This document shows positions 1-5,479 of a stretch of DNA of 9,319 nucleotides, piece by piece. Position 1 is the stretch's first letter, and every line of letters begins with the position of its first letter. Source of the DNA: Chitinophagaceae bacterium (GTDB taxonomy: Bacteria; Bacteroidota; Bacteroidia; Chitinophagales; Chitinophagaceae); the NCBI GenBank assembly GCA_014379785.1, contig JACMLD010000415.1, forward strand, positions 1-9,319. The letters run 5' to 3'. The notes under the pieces were generated by a model. It was not told where the DNA came from. It did not search any database and saw only the letters and a program-made list of their open reading frames with translations. The translations under genes and the position numbers were made by a program.

Positions 1-255
1 GATGACGTAAGCAGCACATATGTAGACGCAGCAATACTCGCAGCAGAGCGCGGCCCGAAAGCAGTTGAGCTGGCATATCGCGGAGAAGAAAAAAACAGTC
101 AGCCTTATCCCGGCGAATTCGCCACAAGGGGTGGGGTGAAGTTCAAAGACTGGTATTATTTCAGTGGAATAACGATGAGCATTGGTTTGAATACGAATCG
201 CGGGGATGGTTTCAGTCGCGGCAGGAGAGGGAATATGGGATGCCCGAAGTTTTAA
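1..255 (+). CDS. Outer-membrane beta-barrel protein, C-terminal fragment (partial)
   Basis: An open frame enters from the left edge and ends at TAA 253-255, giving the last 84 residues of a longer protein. The fragment begins DDVSSTYVD, continues through GPKAVELAYRGEE, and ends with DWYYFSGITMSIGL, a basic glycine-rich stretch, and the terminal motif GCPKF. An alternating aromatic/hydrophobic last strand followed by a short basic tail ending in CPKF matches what I know of small Bacteroidota outer-membrane barrel proteins (DUF6089-like). That family name is recalled from pattern and not verified by search. The start codon and signal peptide lie outside the window. A purine-rich repeat begins directly after the stop codon. 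The product should sit in the outer membrane; its specific role is unknown. Confidence 0.7.
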   Translation, partial: DDVSSTYVDAAILAAERGPKAVELAYRGEEKNSQPYPGEFATRGGVKFKDWYYFSGITMSIGLNTNRGDGFSRGRRGNMGCPKF

Positions 256-302
256 AAAAAGGGGAGGGGAGAAAGTTGGTAGTTGGTAGTTTATGGTTTA
301 TC
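256..302 (+). repeat. Polypurine plus heptad repeat unit, copy 1
   Basis: Immediately after the stop codon at 253-255 comes a polypurine run (ggggagggga). It is followed by a degenerate 7-nt tandem array that reads agttggt, agttggt, agtttat, ggtttat. Positions 274-294 are perfectly complementary to 430-450 (21 bp), so this unit and copy 2 form the outer arms of a large inverted repeat. The same unit recurs at 2850-2892. It is not a coding sequence, and no transposase is nearby. Confidence 0.8.
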
Positions 303-322
303 GTGGCTGCGAAATTGTATAC

Positions 323-403
323 GTCATGTCGAGCGAAGCCGAGGCATCCCCAGCTATTACTCCGAGTTCCGGTTGGGGATGCCTCGGCTGCGCTCTGCAT
401 GAC
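323..403 (+). repeat. Long hairpin element, core A
   Basis: The two arms at 323-352 and 374-403 are complementary at 27 of 30 positions (left arm starts gtcatgtcgagcgaagccg) and enclose a 21-nt loop. Positions 346-365, atccccagctattactccga, are identical to the reverse complement of 2782-2801 in the second hairpin element of this window. The layout resembles the dispersed intergenic hairpins common in Bacteroidota genomes, analogous to REP elements. No T-tract follows, so it is not a classical intrinsic terminator, although as RNA it would fold very stably. Confidence 0.8.
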
Positions 404-420
404 AAACTCTCAGGGACCTA

Positions 421-468
421 CTACAAACTATAAACTACCAACTACCAACTTCTTCTCTCCCCCTTTCC
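421..468 (-). repeat. Polypurine plus heptad repeat unit, copy 2 (inverted)
   Basis: Read on the minus strand this is a polypurine tract followed by agttggt, agttggt, agtttat, agtttgt, the same heptad-phased unit as copy 1 but inverted. On the plus strand 421-462 aligns with 2850-2892 with two substitutions and one single-base gap. It lies downstream of the leftward fasciclin gene, beyond that gene's terminator, so it too occupies a gene 3' flank. Confidence 0.8.
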
Positions 469-490
469 ACTTTAAACTACCCTCTTTTAA

Positions 491-523
491 CTAAAAAGGC
501 CAGCTTTGGAAAAAGCCGGCCTT
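491..523 (-). terminator. Intrinsic terminator of the fasciclin gene
   Basis: On the minus strand, 28 nt past the fasciclin stop codon, an 11-bp stem with one mismatch pairs 513-523 with 496-506 around a 6-nt loop (507-512). The stem is followed by TTTTTAG (complement of 491-497). A GC-rich stem plus U-tract is the classical Rho-independent form and only makes sense for leftward transcription. Confidence 0.85.
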
Positions 524-550
524 GAAAAATCCCACTATACACCAACCGTT

Positions 551-1105
551 TTATTGCGGTAGCAATACATGATCTATTACATGGATGACACCATTGCTCT
601 GATAAACATTTGCAATCGTCACCACAGATTTTCCGCCTTTGGCATCTGTAAGAACCAGCTTACTGCCTTCCATTGTGGCAACCAGGGTACCACCACTCAC
701 TGTTTTGATTTCTGCTTTGCCATTTCCCGCTTTTATCATCGCTGCAACAGCCTTTGAATCAAATTTTCCTGCAACAACATGATACGTGAGTACTGTCGTC
801 AGAGTTGCTTTGTTTTCCGGTTTCACAAGACTTTCTACCGTTCCGGCAGGAAGCATTTCAAAAGCGGCATTTGTCGGAGCAAATACGGTGAAAGGTCCCG
901 CACTGGAAAGTGTTTCCACCAGACCGGCAGCCTTTACAGCGGCAACCAGTGTGGTATGCTCTTTTGAATTAACTGCGTTTTCTACGATATTTTTTGAAGG
1001 ATACATTGCTGCTCCACCAACCGTTACGGTTTTTTCCTGAGCATTCGCTGCGCTAAAAAATAATATTCCTGCGAGAAATACACCTGAAAAGTTTCTAAGT
1101 TTCAT
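551..1105 (-). CDS. Secreted fasciclin (FAS1) domain protein
   Basis: This encodes a complete 184-residue protein. Residues 1-22 form a signal peptide (basic MKLR start, hydrophobic core, AANA before Q23). There is no lipobox cysteine, so it should be periplasmic or secreted. One FAS1 domain spans about residues 45-183. Its H1-type box is GPFTVFAPTNAAF (about 70-82), YHVVAG lies at 108-113, and the C-terminal H2-type box is NGVIHVIDHVLLP (171-183). FAS1 domains are adhesion or protein-interaction modules found from bacteria to animals; bacterial single-domain forms mostly lack an assigned ligand. The start ATG follows an A-rich leader without a Shine-Dalgarno sequence, as usual in Bacteroidota. 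The gene stands alone, is transcribed leftward, and ends at a clear terminator. I could not find a convincing consensus promoter for it. Confidence 0.92.
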   Translation of the reverse strand: MKLRNFSGVFLAGILFFSAANAQEKTVTVGGAAMYPSKNIVENAVNSKEHTTLVAAVKAAGLVETLSSAGPFTVFAPTNAAFEMLPAGTVESLVKPENKATLTTVLTYHVVAGKFDSKAVAAMIKAGNGKAEIKTVSGGTLVATMEGSKLVLTDAKGGKSVVTIANVYQSNGVIHVIDHVLLPQ

Positions 1106-1157
1106 ATATGTTTGTTTTTGTTTAATGATTTGTTTTAAAAAAGAGGTAATCGTTCAG

Positions 1158-1183
1158 CCGTTATTATTACATGTAATCAACGG
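1158..1183. promoter_or_regulatory. Palindromic site in the fasciclin/EVE divergent intergenic region
   Basis: A perfect 12-bp palindrome, attacatgtaat, lies at 1166-1177. It is flanked by ccgtt (1158-1162) and its complement aacgg (1179-1183), with slightly unequal spacers. It lies 53 bp upstream of the fasciclin start and about 75 bp upstream of the EVE promoter. Such symmetry is compatible with a dimeric regulator binding site, but no regulator gene is nearby and the function is inferred only. Confidence 0.3.
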
Positions 1184-1233
1184 TTGCAGATACGGCAGCT
1201 GCAAGGGTTTTGGATTGAAAAAGATTTCTTTTT

Positions 1234-1265
1234 TTTAAGCCATCATAAAACATCAGATATTTTTG
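1234..1265 (+). promoter_or_regulatory. Bacteroidota-type promoter of the EVE/epimerase pair
   Basis: TATTTTTG at 1258-1265 is an exact match to the Bacteroidota -7 consensus TAnnTTTG. A TTTA at 1234-1237, inside a T-run, gives a 3-of-4 match to the -33 TTTG with a 20-nt spacer. Predicted transcription would begin near 1269-1271, leaving about 15 nt before the ATG at 1286. This supports that start codon over the in-frame ATG at 1184, which lies upstream of the promoter. Confidence 0.6.
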
Positions 1266-1285
1266 CATCCATCAAATCATTGGAC

Positions 1286-1702
1286 ATGGCATACTGGCTC
1301 GTGAAATCCGAACCGTTTAAATACAGTTGGGATCAGTTTGAAAAGGACAAGGAAACGGTATGGGAAGGCGTTCGGAACTATGCGGCAAGAAACAACCTTC
1401 AGGCCATGAAAAAAGGTGATGAGGTTCTTTATTATCATAGCAACGAAGGACTCGAAGTAGTAGGGATAGCAAAAGTTTCAAAGGAAGCTTATCAGGATCC
1501 ATCTACCGACGATAAGGCATGGGTAGTGGTCAACCTCAAGCCATTTAAAAAAATAAAGAACCCTGTCTCGCTCAACACCATAAAGGCAGACAAGCGACTC
1601 GCAAATATGGATATAGTCAGACTCGGCAGGCTGAGTGTCGGGAAGGTATCAGATGAAGAGTGGGAGATAGTCATGGAGCATGGGGGAATGAAAAAAAAGT
1701 AA
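1286..1702 (+). CDS. EVE domain protein
   Basis: This is a 138-residue protein consisting of a single EVE domain (PUA-like superfamily, related to human THYN1). Family hallmarks are the opening MAYWLVKSEP, WEGVRNYAARN at residues 26-36, and GDEVLYYHS at 44-52, followed by VVGIAKV. EVE domains bind modified nucleobases, chiefly modified cytosines in DNA, and stand-alone bacterial versions are cytoplasmic proteins whose exact role is often unknown. I chose ATG 1286 because nearly all family members begin at this MAYWLVKSEP-type sequence and because a promoter sits just upstream. The in-frame ATG at 1184 would add 34 unconserved residues. The stop codon is separated from the next gene's ATG by only two bases, implying one transcript. 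No restriction or methylase gene is in the window to suggest a defence partnership. Confidence 0.9.
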   Translation: MAYWLVKSEPFKYSWDQFEKDKETVWEGVRNYAARNNLQAMKKGDEVLYYHSNEGLEVVGIAKVSKEAYQDPSTDDKAWVVVNLKPFKKIKNPVSLNTIKADKRLANMDIVRLGRLSVGKVSDEEWEIVMEHGGMKKK

Positions 1703-1704
1703 CA

Positions 1705-2715
1705 ATGAAACTGACCTACAAATCATACAGCCTTCCGTTCGTCCACCCGTTTACGATCTCGAAAGGAACAAAAACGCACCAGCCCGGCCTTTTTGTTGAA
1801 CTTGATTTCAATGGACTGAAAGGTTATGGAGAAGCTCCTGCAATCGCATACTATGATATCCCTGTCGAAAAGATGATAGCGGATATCGAGGCAAAGAAGA
1901 TGCTGATTTAAAAATATGCTTTTCAGGATCCCGAAAGATACTGGCACTATTTGCATCATGCTTTTCCGAAGAATTCCTTTCTTGTCTGCGCGCTTGACAT
2001 CGCAGCATGGGACATCTATGGAAAGATCCGCCGTCAACCACTTCATAAATTATGGGGATTTGACATAAGTAAAACACCGATGACGGATTATACCATCGGT
2101 ATCGACAGCATCGAAAAGATGGTTTCAAAGATGAAAGAAAAGCCCTGGCCGATCTATAAGGTCAAATTGGGGACAAAAGAAGACATCCCGATAATGGAAG
2201 CGCTCCGCAAAGAAACCGACGCAGTGTTCAGAGTAGATGCAAATGCGGGCTGGACACTAGACGAAGCGCTCGAAATCATTCCGGTTCTCAAAGATCTTGG
2301 TGTTGAACTCGTAGAGCAACCGCTCGCCAAAGAAAATTGGGAAGGAATGAAAATACTTTTCGACAAATCTGTATTGCCACTTTTTGCCGATGAAGCCTGC
2401 GTGCATGAATCAGATGTAGAAAAATGCCACCACCATTTTCACGGCGTCAATATCAAGCTCACAAAATGCAGCGGTATCACTCCCGCGCGCCGGATGATAT
2501 CGAAAGCAAAATCGCTCGGAATGCAGGTGATGATCGGATGTATGAATGAAAGCACCATCGGGTCAGCTGCGATCGCACACCTGGCACCATCCGTCGATTT
2601 TATTGACATGGACGGCCCGCTGCTGCTCGCAGAGGACCTTGCTACCGGGCTCCGCTACGAAAATGGAAGAGTATTTGTGAGCGACGCGCCGGGATTAGGG
2701 ATCACGGTGATATAA
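1705..2715 (+). pseudogene. Dipeptide epimerase (enolase superfamily) interrupted by an in-frame TAA
   Basis: The ATG at 1705 opens a 337-codon frame encoding a complete muconate-lactonizing-type enolase-superfamily protein, apart from one TAA at 1909-1911 (codon 69). The same frame continues at once with KYAFQDPERYW and runs intact to TAA 2713-2715. Codons 1-68 give the start of the capping domain. The barrel has the KxK catalytic pair in YKVKLG (K152, K154), metal ligands D178 (VDAN), E204 (VEQP) and D229 (ADEA), and the second catalytic lysine K251 (NIKL). DMDG at 301-304 is the DxD signature of dipeptide epimerases, which bind the substrate amino group. The intact enzyme would epimerise L-Ala-D/L-Glu-like dipeptides, typically from peptidoglycan recycling. 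All catalytic residues lie after the stop codon. Re-initiation is unlikely: the early candidate at 1951 is TTG, and the next ATG (2080) would omit the capping domain. One substitution, for example GAA to TAA, explains the lesion; a sequencing error is possible. Confidence 0.85.
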
Positions 2716-2725
2716 ATATTGGGTA

Positions 2726-2834
2726 CGGTCATTTCGACTCCGTCCCGCAGGGACCGGGTGGAGAAATCCCCAGCCGTTACTTCGGAGTAATAGCTGGGGA
2801 TTTCTCCGCTCGCTGCGCTCGGTCGAAATGACCG
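2726..2834 (-). repeat. Long hairpin element, core B
   Basis: The outer arms 2726-2738 and 2822-2834 are perfectly complementary (cggtcatttcgac), as are the inner arms 2760-2774 and 2793-2807 (ggagaaatccccagc). At the tip, ttact (2777-2781) pairs with agtaa (2786-2790) around a tcgg loop. A nested hairpin, gtccc-gca-gggac, lies at 2742-2754. The reverse complement of 2782-2801 is identical to 346-365 of core A. It fills the gap between the convergent epimerase and M13 peptidase genes. It may act as a bidirectional transcription block, but no T-tract flanks it. Confidence 0.85.
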
Positions 2835-2849
2835 ACACTCCGAGTGCCT

Positions 2850-2892
2850 CTACAAACTATAAACCACCAACTACCAACTTTCTTCCCTCCCC
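2850..2892 (-). repeat. Polypurine plus heptad repeat unit, copy 3
   Basis: On the minus strand the unit starts immediately after the M13 peptidase stop codon (TAA, 2893-2895). It reads as a polypurine tract followed by agttggt, agttggt, ggtttat, agtttgt. It matches copy 2 with two substitutions and one gap. Its position directly behind a stop codon and in front of a hairpin core mirrors copy 1. Confidence 0.8.
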
Positions 2893-4932
2893 TTACCAAA
2901 TATTCACCCTTAAAGAATCCGCCCTGTACATCGGGCTGCCAGATTTAATCCCAAACGCTTCATAAAATTCCGGAATGTTGACCATCGGCCCATTCACACG
3001 CTCGCGCGCGGGCGAATGAACATCCGTCATCACCTGCTGAGCCAGTGATTCTTTTTTTGTATCGTACATCCATCCATAAGTATACCCCAGAAAATAACGC
3101 TGAAGAGGAGTGAGGCCCCCGATTTTTTCCCCCTTTTTAAACGACTCGGTCTTTTTGAATGCGTCGAGACCCAGGAGTAATCCACCCAGGTCAGCGATAT
3201 TCTCACCCTGTGTTGCATCCCCATTTACATGCAGCGTATCGACCGGATTGAACTCATTATACTGTTGAATAATCGCCCTTGCACGCTCGTTGAATTTTTG
3301 TTCATCCGAAGGCTGCCACCAGTTGTGAAGATTTCCTTTTTCATCGTATTGCCTTCCCTGGTCATCGAACCCATGCGTGATTTCGTGGCCGATTGTGGAT
3401 GCTGCGGCATAACCATACACGAACGCATCGTCCAGCTCCTCATCACGTTTGCCGGGGATCACGAAGATTCCTGCAGGCAATACGATTTCATTGTTACTCG
3501 GACTATAATAGGCATTATAAGTTTGCGGACTCATTTCCCACTCATCACGATCCACCGGTTTACCAAGCTTGTTGATTGAATAGACATGCCACCATTCCCT
3601 CGCTCTTTGCATATTCAAAACAAAAGGACCACGATCAATTTCCAGGCTGCTGAAATCTTTCCATTTATCTGGGTAGCCAACCTTTCTTGTCATCTTCGCC
3701 AGTTTTACCAAAGCCTTCTGCTTTGTACTATCGCTCATCCAGGTCAGCTTTATAATTCGCTCACGGTAAGCATCGCGAATGGCTTCCACCAGTTGTATAT
3801 ATCGTTCTTTGGCCTGCTCACTAAAATACTCTTTCACAAAGAGCTGACCCAATGCTTCGCCCATCGTTTCCTCTTCTGCCATCAGCACACGTTTCCATCG
3901 CGGCCTTTGCTGCGTAACACCGGACAACAATTTCCGGAATTCAAAAAGGTCGGCGAATGTGCTGCTGTCAAGAAATGAGGCACTGGAAGTAACAAGTCTT
4001 GCCCGCAAATAATTTCTCCATACTTCTATATCCGAAGTTTTTATTTCATTGTTGAGACCCGTATAAAATTCGGGCTGGCCAACTATAACAGAATCAAGGT
4101 TTTTAACTCCTATGTCCGCGAGGTAAAGCGACCAGTTGAGATTCGGCGACAGTTTTTGCAGTCTGCCCAGATCCATTTTATTGTAATTCTTGTATGGGTC
4201 GCGAAGGTCCGCAAGCTTGCGCGACGACTTTGCCATACGTGTTTCTAAATCGTATACCCCTTTTGCGGAGGCGGAAGCAGCAAGGCTGTCCTGGCCAAGC
4301 CTGCGGAATACTTTTACAAGATATTCCTGATAGCCTTTTCTGATGCCTGTTGTTCTTTCATCCGTGTTGAAATAATAGTCCCGGTTCGGAAGTCCAAGCC
4401 CACCCTGCCATAGATAAAATGCCATTGATGCGCTGTTCTTATCATCCTGTGTGACTGAACTTGAAAACAACACACCGACACCTTTCCTCTCCAGCGCCGC
4501 TGCCATCCTGACCAGGTCAGTCTCGTTCTTTATCGCAGCAATCTTGTCAAGATCTGCCTTGAGGGGACTGATACCCTGTTTCTCAATTTCAACACTGTCC
4601 ATTCCGGAATACCAGAAATCCCCGATTTTCTGACTAATGGTTCCTTTTGCTGCTTTTTCCGCCACCGCATTTTCATTTATCTTCCGAAGCCTGATGTAGA
4701 TTTCTTTATCGACCAGATATCCGATTCCCCAGGCACTTTCATCCGAAGGAATGGGGTTGTTCTTTACCCATGCTCCATTCGCATATCCGAAAAAGTCGTT
4801 CTCCGGCCTGATGGTCGTATCAATGGTTGCCGCCAGAAAATCCGGACCGCTTTGTTGGTCTTTCCCGCTCTCCTTACAAGCTGCGAAACAAACTGCACTT
4901 ACCACTACTGAAAAAAAACATTTAACATTCAT
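2893..4932 (-). CDS. M13 family metallopeptidase (neprilysin/PepO-like), lipoprotein
   Basis: This complete 679-residue protein has the usual length for bacterial M13 peptidases. The N-terminus is a lipoprotein signal ending FAAC, with the lipidated cysteine at C19, so it should be anchored in the envelope. The residues after the cysteine (KESGKD) only weakly resemble a surface-export signal, so periplasmic or outer-surface orientation is open. The M13 N-terminal domain starts around residue 40 (DFFGYANGAWVKNNPIP). The catalytic domain has substrate-binding NAYY (473-476), the zinc motif HEITH (516-520), the third zinc ligand E577 with D581 in GENIADLGG, and H639 and R645 in the HSPARERVNG segment. 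The end VNIW replaces the more usual CxxW. All catalytic residues are present, so it should be an active zinc endo/oligopeptidase acting on short peptides. It is monocistronic here. Upstream I see only a poor -7 match (TATGTTGT on the minus strand, 4971-4978). Confidence 0.95.
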   Translation of the reverse strand: MNVKCFFSVVVSAVCFAACKESGKDQQSGPDFLAATIDTTIRPENDFFGYANGAWVKNNPIPSDESAWGIGYLVDKEIYIRLRKINENAVAEKAAKGTISQKIGDFWYSGMDSVEIEKQGISPLKADLDKIAAIKNETDLVRMAAALERKGVGVLFSSSVTQDDKNSASMAFYLWQGGLGLPNRDYYFNTDERTTGIRKGYQEYLVKVFRRLGQDSLAASASAKGVYDLETRMAKSSRKLADLRDPYKNYNKMDLGRLQKLSPNLNWSLYLADIGVKNLDSVIVGQPEFYTGLNNEIKTSDIEVWRNYLRARLVTSSASFLDSSTFADLFEFRKLLSGVTQQRPRWKRVLMAEEETMGEALGQLFVKEYFSEQAKERYIQLVEAIRDAYRERIIKLTWMSDSTKQKALVKLAKMTRKVGYPDKWKDFSSLEIDRGPFVLNMQRAREWWHVYSINKLGKPVDRDEWEMSPQTYNAYYSPSNNEIVLPAGIFVIPGKRDEELDDAFVYGYAAASTIGHEITHGFDDQGRQYDEKGNLHNWWQPSDEQKFNERARAIIQQYNEFNPVDTLHVNGDATQGENIADLGGLLLGLDAFKKTESFKKGEKIGGLTPLQRYFLGYTYGWMYDTKKESLAQQVMTDVHSPARERVNGPMVNIPEFYEAFGIKSGSPMYRADSLRVNIW

Positions 4933-5019
4933 GATACACTGGAATTAGTCGGTTTAAAACTAGTCAAATCACAACATAATTATATGGGTATTTTTGATAA
5001 GTGGCCATCCGGGACTGTA

Positions 5020-5051
5020 TTTGGAGCTGCCGGCATATTAAAGTATCTTTG
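5020..5051 (+). promoter_or_regulatory. Consensus Bacteroidota promoter heading the dab gene cluster
   Basis: TTTG at 5020-5023 and TATCTTTG at 5044-5051 match the -33 TTTG and -7 TAnnTTTG boxes exactly, with a 20-nt spacer. The -7 box ends only 5 nt before the ATG at 5057, so transcription is predicted to start at about 5055-5058, at or beside the start codon. The start site is inferred from consensus geometry, not measured. Confidence 0.7.
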
Positions 5052-5056
5052 CAGCT

Positions 5057-5428
5057 ATGGGATTGAATGGAAAACCGGTAAAAATATCCATTATTGTGTC
5101 CAGCATCCTTATGATGCTGACATTGTTCTGGCTTACCATCAGCACCCCATTTGTTTATACTGTACAGCAAAAATTTGAAATCGGTCAGGGCGACCATGCA
5201 TCCAACTCCCTAAACGATGCTGAGGATGAAAATCCATTCGCCAATACGACAGAAGAAAAGACTACCAACAGCTCCAATTCTTTTTCTGAAGAATATCTGC
5301 ACGAACCACATTCTCCCATCCGCCATCCGGAGATATTTTCCGTAGAACACAAACCGGAAGATGCTTCCATTTACATTGCGTTTTATGGCGAACTCATTTC
5401 GCCTCCCCCCGATTTTATGCCTGTTTGA
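5057..5428 (+). CDS. Small single-span membrane or exported protein of unknown function, upstream of dabA
   Basis: I do not recognise this 123-residue protein. A short basic N-terminus (MGLNGKPVK) precedes a hydrophobic segment at about residues 10-34, predicting an inner-membrane anchor or uncleaved signal with the rest in the periplasm. Residues 40-78 are polar, acidic and probably unstructured (DAEDENPFANTTEEK and a Ser/Thr/Asn-rich stretch). Residues 79-123 hold four histidines (82, 85, 90, 98) and end in a compact hydrophobic and proline-rich motif, YIAFYGELISPPPDF, which looks like the most constrained part. The gene is the first of a rightward cluster, 51 nt ahead of dabA, and has a consensus promoter directly abutting its ATG. 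If the transcript starts slightly later, translation might begin at GTG 5096 or ATG 5111, shortening the hydrophobic segment. A role with the DabAB complex is suggested by position only. Confidence 0.65.
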   Translation: MGLNGKPVKISIIVSSILMMLTLFWLTISTPFVYTVQQKFEIGQGDHASNSLNDAEDENPFANTTEEKTTNSSNSFSEEYLHEPHSPIRHPEIFSVEHKPEDASIYIAFYGELISPPPDFMPV

Positions 5429-5479
5429 TTCAGACGGTACAAGATGATTTAGACGGACTGGTAAAACCAACAGGGCTCC

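Noticed and set aside
323..403. Insertion-sequence remnant or intrinsic terminator
   Set aside because: There is no transposase sequence or clear target duplication, and no T-tract after the stem. A dispersed hairpin repeat fits better.
274..450. CRISPR array
   Set aside because: The repeats are 7-nt, directly adjacent and partly inverted, with no spacers of uniform length and no cas genes.
240..494. A small ORF running through the repeat region 240-494, and one on the opposite strand at 212-400
   Set aside because: Both overlap the hairpin and heptad repeats, and their translations only reflect the repeat. No coding signature or conserved motif is seen.
1184..1285. An N-terminal extension of the EVE protein starting at ATG 1184
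   Set aside because: The extra 34 residues are not EVE-like, the family begins at MAYWLVKSEP, and the consensus -7 box at 1258-1265 places transcription start downstream of 1184.
1951..2715. A separate 254-residue protein starting at 1951
   Set aside because: The codon at 1951 is TTG, and it is in the same frame as the gene starting at 1705. It is the continuation of the interrupted epimerase, not an independent gene.
3229..3978. Plus-strand ORFs inside the M13 peptidase gene
   Set aside because: They are antisense shadows of a long gene with intact catalytic motifs, and their translations show no recognisable domain.
4971..4978. Promoter -7 box for the M13 peptidase (TATGTTGT on the minus strand)
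   Set aside because: It matches only 6 of 8 positions of TAnnTTTG, and no TTTG lies 19-21 nt upstream, so it is too weak to annotate.
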